Source: Candidatus Intricatilinea gracilis (GTDB taxonomy: Bacteria; Pseudomonadota; Gammaproteobacteria; Burkholderiales; Burkholderiaceae_C). Taken from it: a DNA stretch of 64,000 nt. The notes beneath the pieces are model-generated. The model saw only the letters and a program-made list of their open reading frames with translations. It had not been told where the DNA came from and did no database searches. Each line of letters starts with the position of its first letter. Positions within the stretch are counted from its first letter, which is position 1. The stretch is from NCBI GenBank assembly GCA_016702605.1, contig JADJDQ010000003.1:237501-301500 (forward strand), given 5' to 3'. Positions 36,450-45,790 of this stretch are shown here, piece after piece. Position numbers and translations under genes: made by a program.

Positions 36450-37071
36450 CTCGACGGCCGGGCACCTGCGTTGGCGCTGTCAAAGGTGCCGGACTGGCTG
36501 AAGCCTGCCGTCTCGCCGTTGACCAGGCCAGCCAGCGCACCGGTGACCTGCGCCGCCGTGTTGCCGTCGTAGGTCTTGGTGGTGGCAGCGGTGTTGGTCG
36601 CTGTCAGCGTGGCTCTATCGATCTGGCCGGCAATACTTTCCGTCGGATTGGCCAGCGTGTAGTTGTCCGCCAGCGCCGAGCCGGTGAACGCCACGGCGTT
36701 GGCGACCTCGACGGTACGTGCGCCAGCGTTGGCGCTGTCGAACGTGCCGGACTGGCTGAAGCCAGCGGTTTCGCCATTGACCAGACCGGACAAGGTGCCG
36801 GTGATGGCAGCCGCTGTGTTGCCGTCGTAGGTCTTGGTGGCCGCCGCCGTATTGGTCGCCGTCAGCGTGGCCTTGTCGATCTGGCCCGCGACGTTCTCGG
36901 TCGGGTTGACGAGGTTGTAGTTCGACGCCAGGGCGGCACCGTTGTCGGCCACCGAGTTCACGACCGCCACAGCACGGGCGCCAGCATTGGCGTTGTCGAA
37001 GCTGCCGGTCTGGGTGAAGGTGAGCGACTCGCCGTTGACCAGGCCCGCCAACGTGCCAGTGATCGATGCCG
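35953..37071 (-). repeat. 1.12-kb direct duplication inside the YDG array, copy 2 (frameshifted)
   Basis: Second copy of the segment at 32083-33202. At about 36457 the bases TA of the first copy are replaced by a single C, which removes one base and shifts the frame of the exoprotein gene. All other compared positions agree, so the lesion is younger than the duplication or is a sequencing/assembly error. Confidence 0.85.
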
Positions 37072-40000
37072 TCGTGTTGCCGTCGTAGGTCTTGGTGGCG
37101 GCAGCGGTGTTGGTCGCTGTCAGCGTGGCTCTATCGATCTGGCCCGCAATACTTTCCGTCGGATTGACCAGCGTGTAGTTGTCCGCCAGCGCCGAGCCGG
37201 TGAACGCCACGGCGTTGGCGACCTCGACGGTACGTGCGCCGGCATTAGCGCTGTCGAACGTGCCGGACTGGCTGAAGCCTGCGGTTTCGCCGTTGACCAG
37301 GCCGGACAGAGTGCCGGTGATGGCAGCCGTCGTGTTGCCGTCGTAGGTCTTGGTGGCCGCGGCGGTATTGGTCGCCGTGAGGGTCGCCTTGTCGATCTGG
37401 CCTGCGACGTTCTCGGTCGGGTTGACCAGCGAGTAGTTGTCCGCCAGCGCCGAGCCGGTGAAATCCACGGTGTTGGCGACCTCGACGGTACGTGCGCCGG
37501 CATTGGCGCTGTCGAAGGTGCCGGACTGGCTGAAGACCGCGGTTTCGCCGTTGACGAGACCGGACAAGGTGCCGGTGATGGCGGCGGCTGTGTTGCCGTC
37601 GTAGGTCTTGGTGGCCGCGGCGGTGTTGGTCGCCGTGAGTGTCGCCTTGTCGATCTGGCCTGCGACGTTCTCGGTCGGGTTGACCAGCGTGTAGTTGTCC
37701 GCCAGCGCCGAGCCGGTGAAATCCACGGTGTTGGCGACCTCGACGGTACGTGCGCCGGCGTTGGCGCTGTCGAACGTGCCGGACTGACTGAAGACCGCGG
37801 TTTCGCCGTTGACGAGACCGGACAACGTGCCGGTGATGGCAGCTGCCGTGTTGCCGTCGTAGCTCTTGGTCGTGGCAGCCGTGTCGATGGCCGTCAGGGT
37901 CGCCTTGTCGATCTGACCGACCACGTCTTCCGTCGGATTGACGAGGTTGTAGTTCGACGCCAGGGTGGCACCGTTGTCGGCCACCACGTTGACGACCGCC
38001 ACGGTGCGGGGGCCAGCGTTGGCGCTGTCGAAGGTGCCGGTCTGGGTGAAGGTCAAGGTCTCACCGTCGACCAGGCCGGACAAGCTGCCGGTGACCTGTG
38101 CATCGGTGGTGCCGTCGTAGGCCCGGGTCGTGGCCGTCGTGCCAAGTACCGTCAGGTCGGCCGGTGTGATGTCTCCAGCAGCCACGGCGGTGCCGCCGGT
38201 GGCTGCAACCTTGTAGCCATACACGGGCACGAAACGCCCACTGTCGGTGGCACTGACGAGTGTGACGCCACTGGCGATCACGTCTAGTCCGGTGCCGGCG
38301 TTCTTGCTCGCGTAGTCGACGCTGGCCGCGGTCAACTCGACGAGGTCGCCGTCGATCATGCCGGTGGCGCCGAGGGTGAACTGCGCGGCGTCGGCTGTCG
38401 TGTTGCCGTCGTAGACCTTGCTCACGCTCGGGCCGGCCACGGGGTCGAGTGTGGCTTCGAGCACCGGCGCGACGCTGTAGAACAGGCCGTTGCCCAGGCC
38501 GAGCACCACACTTGTGCCGTAGACGGCGTCGTACTGCTTGAAGTCGTAGGCCAGATCGCCACGCGCGTCGTTCAACGGGTCACGCGACCAGACCTGCCAG
38601 GTACTGCTGACATCGGTCACCAGTGCGACCGGGCCGGCGTTGTTGATGAAAGAGTCGCCCGCATGCAGGATCAGCGAGGTGGCGTTCTGCTGTGTCGACT
38701 CGATTGGCGCATTGAGCGTGATGGCATTGCCGGCGTCGAGCACCAGCGAGCCCTCCACCAGCACCGGCGCGTTGACGATGATGTCGTGGTCGGCCTGCAG
38801 GGTCAGCGTCTGGTCGACAGCCACGGCGATCGAACTGGCCATGACGTTGCCGTCGGGCGCGCCCGACGCCACCCACACCGCGCCGGACATGGTCACGCCG
38901 TCCTTGGTGAGCCACGGGCTGGCGATGCTGTAGTCACCGCTGGCCAGTGGGGTGACGCCGTTGGCACCGACGAAGTCGAAGGCACCCAGGCCGATCACCG
39001 AGTTGGTCGACGCCACGGCGCCGCCGCTGGGGCCGTTGCCGTCGCGCCAGGTCACGGCACCGGCGTTGGTGAGCACGTTGGCCGGGTCCTCGGCGCTGCT
39101 CCAGCTCGGGCTGACCACCACGTAGTTGCCGTTGGCCAGCGCCACCACACCCGCTCCGGTAAAACCGGGGCCCAGGCTGAGGCCCAGTTCGGCGCCGCCA
39201 TTGCCGACCCGGTCACCGTCGTTGCTGCCATGCAGCGAGTTGGTCGTCGTCACCACGTCGGGGCTGGCGAGGCTGCCGTCGCGCCAGGTCACGGCGCCGA
39301 CGTTGGCGAAAAAGCTCGGTGTGCCGTCCAGCAGAGGTTCGGCATTGCTCCAGTTCGGGCTGCTGACGACGTAGTGGCCGTTGGTCAGGCCGAACACACC
39401 ACCGCTACCGATGCGGTCTCCATCAGTCGACCCGGTCAGCGAGTTGAGTTCACTCACCGGGCCGAAGGTGCTGCCGTCGCCGCTGCCCAAGGTCACTGCG
39501 CCGACCACGGCGGCCGGCTCCAGGGCAAAGGCGGGGCGGCTCCAGTCGGGGCTCGAGACCACGTAATTTCCGGTGGCCTGGCCGTCCACCTTCAAGGCGA
39601 TGATGCCGTCGACCCCGTTGGTGCCGTAGCCGACCCGGTCGAATTCACTGCTGCCGACGAGCGAGTTGTCTGCAGAGACGACCGCGGCGCCCTGCCCAGG
39701 CAACGACGGGTCGACGAAGGTGACCGCACCCACCTCGGTCACCGCAGGGGCACCGGTCGCCAGATCCGCGTCGAGCGACCACTGATGGCTGGCGACCACG
39801 TAACGCCCGAGGTCGAGCGCCACCACACCGCCCACGCCGACATGGTCCAGCGGCTTGTTGCCGATGAGAGAATTGCCGCCACCCACCGCCACGTCGCCGC
39901 TGACGGAGTAACCGTCGCGCCAGGTGACCGCACCAACTTCCAGCACGGAGTTGAGTGGATCGGTGGCGTCGCTCCAATAGGGGCTGACAACGACGTAGTT

Positions 40001-42784
40001 GCCGTCGTCCAGTGGCACCACGCCACCGCTGTACTCGCCGGTGAGGTTGTTGATGGCGCCCAGGCCGACGTTGTCATACATCGAACTGCCGACCAGCGAG
40101 TTGCCCGGCACCACCTCGCCAACGCTTCCGATCTGCCCGTCGCCCCAGGTCACCGCCCCCACCTGGGTCACGATGTTCGCGGTGTCGGGGCTCCAGTACG
40201 GGCTGCTGACCGCGTAGTTGCCGTTGGCCAGCGCCACCACACCACCACCGCCGACCAGATCGCCGCCGAAACCGGTCACGGCGTCGAAGGGTTTGCCGAC
40301 CAGCGAGTTGGCCGCGTCGACCACGGTATTGCCATTGCCCACCAGGCCGTCGCCCCAGGTCACAGCGCCGGCGTTGTCGTTCCACAGATAGCTGTTGACG
40401 ACGAAGTTGCCGTTCGTCAGCGCCGTGACGCCGCCTATGCCGACCATGTCGTTGATATGTGAGCCGATCAGTGAATTGGCCGACGTCACCGGGCCAGTGG
40501 TGGCCACCGTGCCATCCACCCAGGTCACCGCGCCGACACTGAAGCCGAGCCCCACGGGATCTGCCGGGTCGCTCCAGTTCGGGCTGGCAATCACGTAGTT
40601 GCCGTTATCGATCAGCGCCGTCACACCCGACGACCCGATCTGGTCGCCGGTGGTGCCACCGTGCAGCGAGTTGGCGGTGCTTACCTCGCCACTGATGCCG
40701 GTGAATCCGTCGCCCCTGGTGACCGCACCGACGAGGTAGCCCAGGCCTGCCGGATCGGCCGGATCACTCCACTGCGAACTGGCCACCACATAGTGGCCGT
40801 TGGCCAGAGCCACCACACCGTTCAGACCGACCAGGTCACCCGGCGTACTGCCCACCAGCGAGTTGGCTGCCGACACCTCACCACTCACGCCGGTGCTGGC
40901 GCTGCCCCAGGTCACCGCGCCGGTGGCGTTGTTCCACTGCGGGCTGGCGACGACGAAGTTGCTGCTGCCGGGCAGCACCGTGACACCGTCGCTTCCGACG
41001 GCGTCACCCGCCTGGGTGCCGTACAGATGCGAGATGAGTGCACCGTCGGCGCTGTTGTAGACGTAGACCGAGCCGGCGCCCGGCGCGCCGCCGAAGCTGT
41101 CCAGCGGCGACGCCACCACCACGGTGGGCACACCACCGACGTCGCCCAGGTCCACCACACCACCCGACCCATGTTGGTCGTTCGGGCCCGCCGCCTCGCT
41201 CGCCAGGTCGATGTAGGTGGTGGGGGTGCTGGTGCCGATGATCAGGTCGTAGGGGTCGAGCAGCACATGGCCACCCTGGCCGGCGTCGGCCTTGCCGCTG
41301 TAGCTGAGTTGTTGTTTGGCAGAGACCTCGATCATGCCGGCCGGACCGGTGTGAGCGGCGCCGCCGTAGGCCGTGTCACCGTCGGACCACACGACGATGG
41401 TGCCGCCCGTACCGGCGGCGCTGAGGGTGCTGCCGGTGGTGACACGGGTCGCCTGGGCATTGCCCAGACCGGCCATGCCGGCATGACCACCGTGCAGGTC
41501 GCCGCCGAGCAGGATGCTGCCGCCCTGTGTGACACCGTCGGCCGACAGCCGAGCGCCCGCCACGGTGAATGTGGTGGCGCTGGCCACCAGGTGGCCGCCG
41601 GTGGCACCGTCGGCGCTGACCTGGCCCGACAGATAGGCCAGGCCGCCGCCGTCGAGCACCACGTCGCCACCGGCACCACCCGCGGCGGCGCCGTCGGCGC
41701 TGATGTGGCCCGACGTGGTCTGCAGCAGCGCCTGTGTGGCGTGCAGGGCCACCGTGCCACCGGCGCCGCTGCTGCCGTCGGCCTGGATCACGCCGTGTTG
41801 CAGGATGCTGGTGGCGTGCAGGTTCACCGCCCCGCCCTGCGCGCCGTTGGCCGCGATCGAGCCACCGTTGTCGACGATGTCGCCGGTCAACTCGATCACG
41901 CCGTTGCGCTGCACCAGGCCACGTGCCTCGATGTGGCCGGAGTTGTTGACCAGTGAGCTCATCACCCGGTCGGCGGCGCGGGCGCTCAGGCGCACCTGCC
42001 CACCCTCCGCCGTCAGGCTGCCGCTGTTGTCGACCAACGCGCCGGCCGCGCCGGCGTCGAGCGCCACGCTGAGCAGGCCATCGCCGTTGAAATCGAGTGT
42101 GGCCGCCTCACCCGCGCCCAGCAACACACTGCCCAGCCGCGCCGAGATGAGGCCGCGGTTGTCGACCTCGCCGCCGAGCAGCGCGATGTAGCCGCCGTCG
42201 TCGGCCATCAGGCTGCCGTCGTTGCGCACCGAGCCGCCGTGGCCCGAGAACCTGAGCCGGCCGGCGCCGAAGTCGGCGTCGTCCAAGTCGAGAGTGCTGG
42301 CCAGCAGGCCGTGCACGTTGACCTGCGCACCCCGGCCGAACAACACGCCGTTGCCGTTGATCAGGAAGACCTGGCCATTGGCCTTGAGGCTGCCGTAGAT
42401 CTGGCTCGCCTCGTTGCCGACCACCCGGTTGAGCGACACCGCATCGACGCCCGGCTGCACATAGACCACACTGGCCTGGCTGCCGATGTTGTAGCTGTTC
42501 CAGTTGATGATCGAGCGTGTGCTGCTCTGGTTCACCGTGAGGGTGTTGCCGCTTTGTGTGAGGGTGCTGCTGCCGCCCACCACCTGGCCACCTCCGGGCA
42601 AGGTGTTGGCGTCGAGCGCCCAGGCATGGCCACCCAGCGTGATGCCGGCGGCGTAGACACCCAGGGCGCCCAGGCGGCGCGCATTGCTGCGCACGCCCGA
42701 CTTGCCACGTCCCCGCGCGGTTTCGGGTGCCGGCACTTGAGTGCCGCTCAGCGCGTTCCAGACCAGTCGGTAGTTGCAGTTCAT
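36347..42784 (-). CDS. TpsA two-partner secretion exoprotein (FhaB-like), N-terminal piece
   Basis: Begins with an extended signal peptide (MNCNYRLVWNALSGTQVPAPE, trimmed here, then a hydrophobic segment ending GGHAWAL). The TPS secretion domain follows at about 58-330, with the haemagglutinin motifs SIINWNSYNIG, VYVQPG and VFLINGNGVLFG. A beta-helix continues to residue 560. About residues 580-1290 hold some twelve repeats of the type NSLVGS-DxVG-GVxAL-NGNYVVxSPxWS-GAVTWGDG, probably the DUF5650 type. From 1,440 the YDG repeats begin. The frame breaks near 36,457 in the seventh YDG unit; the last residues of this ORF are out of frame. With the continuation the intact protein would be about 4,459 residues. 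It should be secreted by the TpsB protein encoded upstream. Confidence 0.85.
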   Translation of the reverse strand: MNCNYRLVWNALSGTQVPAPETARGRGKSGVRSNARRLGALGVYAAGITLGGHAWALDANTLPGGGQVVGGSSTLTQSGNTLTVNQSSTRSIINWNSYNIGSQASVVYVQPGVDAVSLNRVVGNEASQIYGSLKANGQVFLINGNGVLFGRGAQVNVHGLLASTLDLDDADFGAGRLRFSGHGGSVRNDGSLMADDGGYIALLGGEVDNRGLISARLGSVLLGAGEAATLDFNGDGLLSVALDAGAAGALVDNSGSLTAEGGQVRLSARAADRVMSSLVNNSGHIEARGLVQRNGVIELTGDIVDNGGSIAANGAQGGAVNLHATSILQHGVIQADGSSGAGGTVALHATQALLQTTSGHISADGAAAGGAGGDVVLDGGGLAYLSGQVSADGATGGHLVASATTFTVAGARLSADGVTQGGSILLGGDLHGGHAGMAGLGNAQATRVTTGSTLSAAGTGGTIVVWSDGDTAYGGAAHTGPAGMIEVSAKQQLSYSGKADAGQGGHVLLDPYDLIIGTSTPTTYIDLASEAAGPNDQHGSGGVVDLGDVGGVPTVVVASPLDSFGGAPGAGSVYVYNSADGALISHLYGTQAGDAVGSDGVTVLPGSSNFVVASPQWNNATGAVTWGSASTGVSGEVSAANSLVGSTPGDLVGLNGVVALANGHYVVASSQWSDPADPAGLGYLVGAVTRGDGFTGISGEVSTANSLHGGTTGDQIGSSGVTALIDNGNYVIASPNWSDPADPVGLGFSVGAVTWVDGTVATTGPVTSANSLIGSHINDMVGIGGVTALTNGNFVVNSYLWNDNAGAVTWGDGLVGNGNTVVDAANSLVGKPFDAVTGFGGDLVGGGGVVALANGNYAVSSPYWSPDTANIVTQVGAVTWGDGQIGSVGEVVPGNSLVGSSMYDNVGLGAINNLTGEYSGGVVPLDDGNYVVVSPYWSDATDPLNSVLEVGAVTWRDGYSVSGDVAVGGGNSLIGNKPLDHVGVGGVVALDLGRYVVASHQWSLDADLATGAPAVTEVGAVTFVDPSLPGQGAAVVSADNSLVGSSEFDRVGYGTNGVDGIIALKVDGQATGNYVVSSPDWSRPAFALEPAAVVGAVTLGSGDGSTFGPVSELNSLTGSTDGDRIGSGGVFGLTNGHYVVSSPNWSNAEPLLDGTPSFFANVGAVTWRDGSLASPDVVTTTNSLHGSNDGDRVGNGGAELGLSLGPGFTGAGVVALANGNYVVVSPSWSSAEDPANVLTNAGAVTWRDGNGPSGGAVASTNSVIGLGAFDFVGANGVTPLASGDYSIASPWLTKDGVTMSGAVWVASGAPDGNVMASSIAVAVDQTLTLQADHDIIVNAPVLVEGSLVLDAGNAITLNAPIESTQQNATSLILHAGDSFINNAGPVALVTDVSSTWQVWSRDPLNDARGDLAYDFKQYDAVYGTSVVLGLGNGLFYSVAPVLEATLDPVAGPSVSKVYDGNTTADAAQFTLGATGMIDGDLVELTAASVDYASKNAGTGLDVIASGVTLVSATDSGRFVPVYGYKVAATGGTAVAAGDITPADLTVLGTTATTRAYDGTTDAQVTGSLSGLVDGETLTFTQTGTFDSANAGPRTVAVVNVVADNGATLASNYNLVNPTEDVVGQIDKATLTAIDTAATTKSYDGNTAAAITGTLSGLVNGETAVFSQSGTFDSANAGARTVEVANTVDFTGSALADNYTLVNPTENVAGQIDKATLTATNTAAATKTYDGNTAAAITGTLSGLVNGETAVFSQSGTFDSANAGARTVEVANTVDFTGSALADNYSLVNPTENVAGQIDKATLTATNTAAATKTYDGNTTAAITGTLSGLVNGETAGFSQSGTFDSANAGARTVEVANAVAFTGSALADNYTLVNPTESIAGQIDRATLTATNTAAATKTYDGNTTASITGTLAGLVNGESLTFTQTGSFDNANAGARAVAVVNSVADNGAALASNYNLVNPTENVAGQIDKATLTATNTAAATKTYDGNTAAAITGTLSGLVNGETAGFSQSGTFDSANAGARTVEVANAVAFTGSALADNYTLANPTESIAGQIDRATLTATNTAATTKTYDGNTAAQVTGALAGLVNGETAGFSQSGTFDSANAGARPSRWPTPWPSPARRWRTTTRWPTRRKVLPVRSIEPR

Positions 42785-42908
42785 GGCGATATCACGTTGT
42801 CGGTCGGTGCGGCACGGGTCCGCGTGGTCTCGGGTGTTGCCGCGCCGGTGATGGAACCGGGCAGCGACACGTCCAGGCCGGGCGCTAGAGCGCCCGTGTC
42901 GCTTGGGG

Positions 42909-44576
42909 TCAGAAGTTGCGGCTCAACTGCAGCCACAGCCGCGGGCCACGTTCGTTGAGGCTGTCGTCGCCGCCCAGCGGCACGGCGGCGGCCGCTTGCA
43001 ACTGCAGGCCGGCGGGCAGGCTGGCGTCGGCGCCGACACCCAGGGCATACAGGTGGCGGGTGTTGTGGATGTCGCCCGGCGTGGTCGCTGTGGCCGTCAG
43101 TGGCTTGTGGGCGATGCGGCCCAGGCCGATGTCGCCGAAGACCTTGGCCCGCACACCCCACAGTTCACGCGACAGTTCGGCCGACACCAGCAAGGCGTCG
43201 TCGCTCGACGCCGTGCCGCCGCCGTAGGCGCGCACGCCCTGCGGGCCGCCCAGGCCGAACTTCTCGGACGAATCGAGGTTCTTGCCGGCCAGTTGTGCCG
43301 CCACACGCAACGAGGCGGCGAGGCCACCGTCGAACAAGCGCTGGTGCTCGAAGCTGCCGCTCAGCTTGGCGTAGCTGCCGCCGGTGCGGTACACGTCGCC
43401 GGCGGCCGCGCCGCTGTCGAGCTGCAGACGGCCCAGGCCCAACGTGAGAGACCCCTGGCTGAAGCCGCCGAACGACTCCTGCCGGTAGCCCGACACCCCG
43501 AGCGCCAGCACCTGGGCGCGTTTGTTGGAGCGCAGGCCACTGGCCAGGTCGTCGAAACGTTTGATGTCCAGCGCCACCTGCGCCTGGGCACTGGCCGCCC
43601 GGCTGCGCACCAGCGAGGTCAGTGCGTACAAGGTCAGGTCGGTCGCGTTGCCGCTCGACTCGGCGGTGGTGAACTGTTTGCCCAGCCGGTAACGCAGGGC
43701 CGAGCCAGCCAGGCCGACCTGGGTGCCGCCACTGCCGACCGGCGTCTGCCAGGCGGCGCGGCCGTAGTTCATGCCGCTGCCCGAGGTGGCGACGTTGAAG
43801 TCGATGCTGTCGCCGGTGCGCCAGGTGCTGGCCAGGTTGAGCCGGCCCGACAGGCGCGTGCGCCCGGTGTAGCGGTTGCCGTAGTTGTCCAGCGCCACGT
43901 TGCCGCTGGTGGACTGGCCGGTCTGCACCTGGATGTCCAGATCGGTGGTGCCCACGGCCTGGCCCGGGCGCAACACCGACTGCACCCGCACGCCCGGCAG
44001 ATCACTGAGGCGCAACAGGCCTTCTTCGAGCGCCTGACTGCGCAGCGGCTGGCCCGGCACCAGGGCGGCCAGGTAGGGGCGCAGGCGTTCGGCGTCGAGC
44101 GGTGCGGCGGCGTCGATGTTGATGCGGCCGAGTCGTCCTTCGAGCACGGCAATCTCGACCATGCCGTTCTCGATACGTTGCGCCGGCAACCAGGCACGCG
44201 CCGCCACGAAACCCTGGCTGCGATAAAACGTGGTGATGCGGTCAGCCAGCGCCTGGATCTGGCCGAAATCGAGTTCCTTGCCGATCGCGTCGGCGGTCAG
44301 GGCATCGGTCCGGTCGGCCGCGAAACTCGTCACGCCGGTCAGCTTGATTTTCCGGATCGTGACCTTCACGGCCGCTGGCACAGCCAGCCCCTGGGATTCG
44401 GCCTGTTCACGCGGCAATACCTGCAGCGGTGTGGCGCGGGTCGTTGCCGCCGGGTTCTGCGGCGCCTGGCGAAGCAGGTCGCCAGCGTTTGGTGCTGCAG
44501 CCTGTGCCGCCATCGGCAGCAGGGCAAGGCTGCACAACACGGCGCGGATCGAATGTTTTGTGGCGAGCGAATTCAT
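42909..44576 (-). CDS. TpsB outer-membrane transporter (FhaC/ShlB/HecB family)
   Basis: 555 residues from ATG 44576, with a signal peptide ending AAQAAAPN. Two POTRA-type segments lie at about 75-230, including RKIKLTGVTSF and the arginine-rich turn before NGMVEIAVLEGRLG. A 16-strand barrel follows. The conserved loop-6 motif is VRAYGGGTASSDD (canonical VRGY), followed by the strand SAELSREL. The protein ends in an aromatic residue (LSRNF), as outer-membrane barrels do. It exports the exoprotein encoded 124 bp downstream. Both are likely in one operon, with tpsB first. Confidence 0.92.
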   Translation of the reverse strand: MNSLATKHSIRAVLCSLALLPMAAQAAAPNAGDLLRQAPQNPAATTRATPLQVLPREQAESQGLAVPAAVKVTIRKIKLTGVTSFAADRTDALTADAIGKELDFGQIQALADRITTFYRSQGFVAARAWLPAQRIENGMVEIAVLEGRLGRINIDAAAPLDAERLRPYLAALVPGQPLRSQALEEGLLRLSDLPGVRVQSVLRPGQAVGTTDLDIQVQTGQSTSGNVALDNYGNRYTGRTRLSGRLNLASTWRTGDSIDFNVATSGSGMNYGRAAWQTPVGSGGTQVGLAGSALRYRLGKQFTTAESSGNATDLTLYALTSLVRSRAASAQAQVALDIKRFDDLASGLRSNKRAQVLALGVSGYRQESFGGFSQGSLTLGLGRLQLDSGAAAGDVYRTGGSYAKLSGSFEHQRLFDGGLAASLRVAAQLAGKNLDSSEKFGLGGPQGVRAYGGGTASSDDALLVSAELSRELWGVRAKVFGDIGLGRIAHKPLTATATTPGDIHNTRHLYALGVGADASLPAGLQLQAAAAVPLGGDDSLNERGPRLWLQLSRNF

Positions 44577-45009
44577 GGGTGGGGTCAAGGTGGCCGGCTT
44601 TGATCTGCAATAGGGTTCGCCGCCATGCTAGGCAGACCCGCTGCAAACCCGCGTTTAATAAGCACGGCACCGAAGGCGCCGCCAGTCACCCCCCTGAATT
44701 ACGGGTACTTAAAAGGTGGTCGCTGTGGCGCGAGATAAACGCTGCAAATGGGTCACCCCTCCCGAATTGCGACTTTCTACCGGCCTGCCGATTCAACCTT
44801 TCGAATATCAAGGCCATTACCCTGCGAGGTCCGAATTAACAGAATCGGGCACGCCGGCAAGGCCTGAAACAAGGGGGTCGTGCGGCAGCAAACGCGCGCC
44901 CATTGGCATCGCAGCAATGCCGATCCGCGATAGCTGCTAGTCGACGCACATGGCTTGCCGGCATGGCAACGGCTCGCCAGAATGCGGCCAGTTCATTGAT
45001 GGGCAGCCC
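44577..45009. other. intergenic region between divergent tpsB and the pmd cluster
   Basis: 433 bp without a convincing gene. The middle (about 44690-44840) is AT-richer than its surroundings and probably holds the tpsB promoter. A short dyad TTGCC-N5-GGCAA (44955-44969) lies 40 bp before the first pmd-cluster gene and could be an operator. No terminator-like hairpin with T-run was seen. Confidence 0.4.
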
Positions 45010-45702
45010 ATGAAGATCAGCGTCACCGGTATCTCGTCGATGGCCACCCGCCAGGTGTTGTCCGAGCTGGCGTCGGCCTACGAACGGCTCGCCGACTGCC
45101 GCGTGGCGATCGAATCGGTGGGTGGTGTGGACGCTGCCAAACGGGTGACGGCCGGTGAGGTGTTCGACGTGGTGGTGCTGGCCAGCGATGCCATTGCCAA
45201 ACTTGCCAGCGCCGGTCACGTGCAGGCGGGCAGCCAGGTCGACCTGGTGCGGTCGGGGGTGGCGGTGGCCGTGCAAGCCGGCGCGGTGCTGCCCGACATC
45301 AGCAGCGAAGACGCGGTACGCCGCACCGTGCTGGCGGCGCGCAGCGTCAGTTATTCGACCGGCCCGAGCGGCGTGGCGCTGCTGGCCTTGTTCGATCGCT
45401 GGGGTATCACTGAACAAATCAAGAGCCGCCTCGTTCAGGCGCCAGCCGGCGTGCCGGTCGGCAGCCTGGTCGCGAAGGGCGACGTCGAACTCGGCTTCCA
45501 GCAGTACAGCGAGCTGATGAGCCTGCCCGGCATCACCGTCATCGGCCCGCTGCCGCCGGCCATCCAGATCGTCACCACGTTTACAGCTGCAGTCGGCACC
45601 GGCGCGCCGCAGCCCGACGCCGCCCGTGCCCTGCTGGCCTACATGAGTTCGGCCCAGGCCGCAGCCACCATCCGGCGCCACGGCATGGAACCAGCCAGCT
45701 GA
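45010..45702 (+). CDS. substrate-binding-fold protein (ModA-like) without signal peptide
   Basis: 230 residues from ATG 45010, starting MKISVTGISSMATRQVL. It has the type-2 periplasmic-binding-protein layout of molybdate/sulfate receptors: DVVVLASDAI, SVSYSTGPSGVALLALFDRWG, VAKGDVELGFQQYSEL, and a C-terminal AYMSSAQAAATIRRHGMEP. There is no signal peptide or lipobox with this start or with the upstream in-frame ATG at 44950. So it is probably cytoplasmic, unlike true receptors. It is first in a unit with the protocatechuate 4,5-cleavage genes, 88 bp before pmdE. Its role there is unknown; sensing or binding a pathway intermediate is one idea. Confidence 0.75.
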   Translation: MKISVTGISSMATRQVLSELASAYERLADCRVAIESVGGVDAAKRVTAGEVFDVVVLASDAIAKLASAGHVQAGSQVDLVRSGVAVAVQAGAVLPDISSEDAVRRTVLAARSVSYSTGPSGVALLALFDRWGITEQIKSRLVQAPAGVPVGSLVAKGDVELGFQQYSELMSLPGITVIGPLPPAIQIVTTFTAAVGTGAPQPDAARALLAYMSSAQAAATIRRHGMEPAS

Positions 45703-45790
45703 CGCAGCTCTCAGCCGAGCCGAGCGGTCCAGCTCAGGCGCGACACAAGCCGATGCGGCCCGCCACATCCAGACATTCCCAGGAGCCCCC

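Larger units (their letters stand above)
31199..38160 (-). repeat. tandem array of 27 units of 258 bp (86-residue YDG repeats)
   Basis: The array is in frame within the exoprotein gene. Units begin near ATLTATNTAATTKTYDGN and end AGQIDK or AGQIDR. Two main unit types alternate: one with GETAGFSQSGTF and ADNYTLANPT, another with GESLTFTQTGSF and ASNYNLVNPT. The first unit (TTRAYDGTTDAQ) is the most diverged. The units are so similar that unequal recombination and gene conversion are expected. The count of 27 comes from reading the translated units and agrees with 6,962 bp divided by 258. Confidence 0.9.

Noticed and set aside
30165..36572. A 2,135-codon open frame antisense to the exoprotein gene
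   Set aside because: It mirrors the 258-bp repeats; lack of stops is a by-product of a repeat unit whose length is a multiple of three. The translation is Arg/Gly/Val-rich and has no domain.
31199..38160. Regular repeats that might suggest a CRISPR or satellite array
   Set aside because: Units are 258 bp with no unique spacers and are in frame within one protein.
42909..44603. A 566-codon plus-strand frame over tpsB
   Set aside because: Shadow of the TpsB gene, which has a signal peptide, POTRA region and barrel motif on the minus strand.
44955..44969. TTGCC-N5-GGCAA dyad before the pmd cluster as a definite operator
   Set aside because: Five-base arms are too weak alone, and no regulator gene is adjacent; noted only within the intergenic entry.
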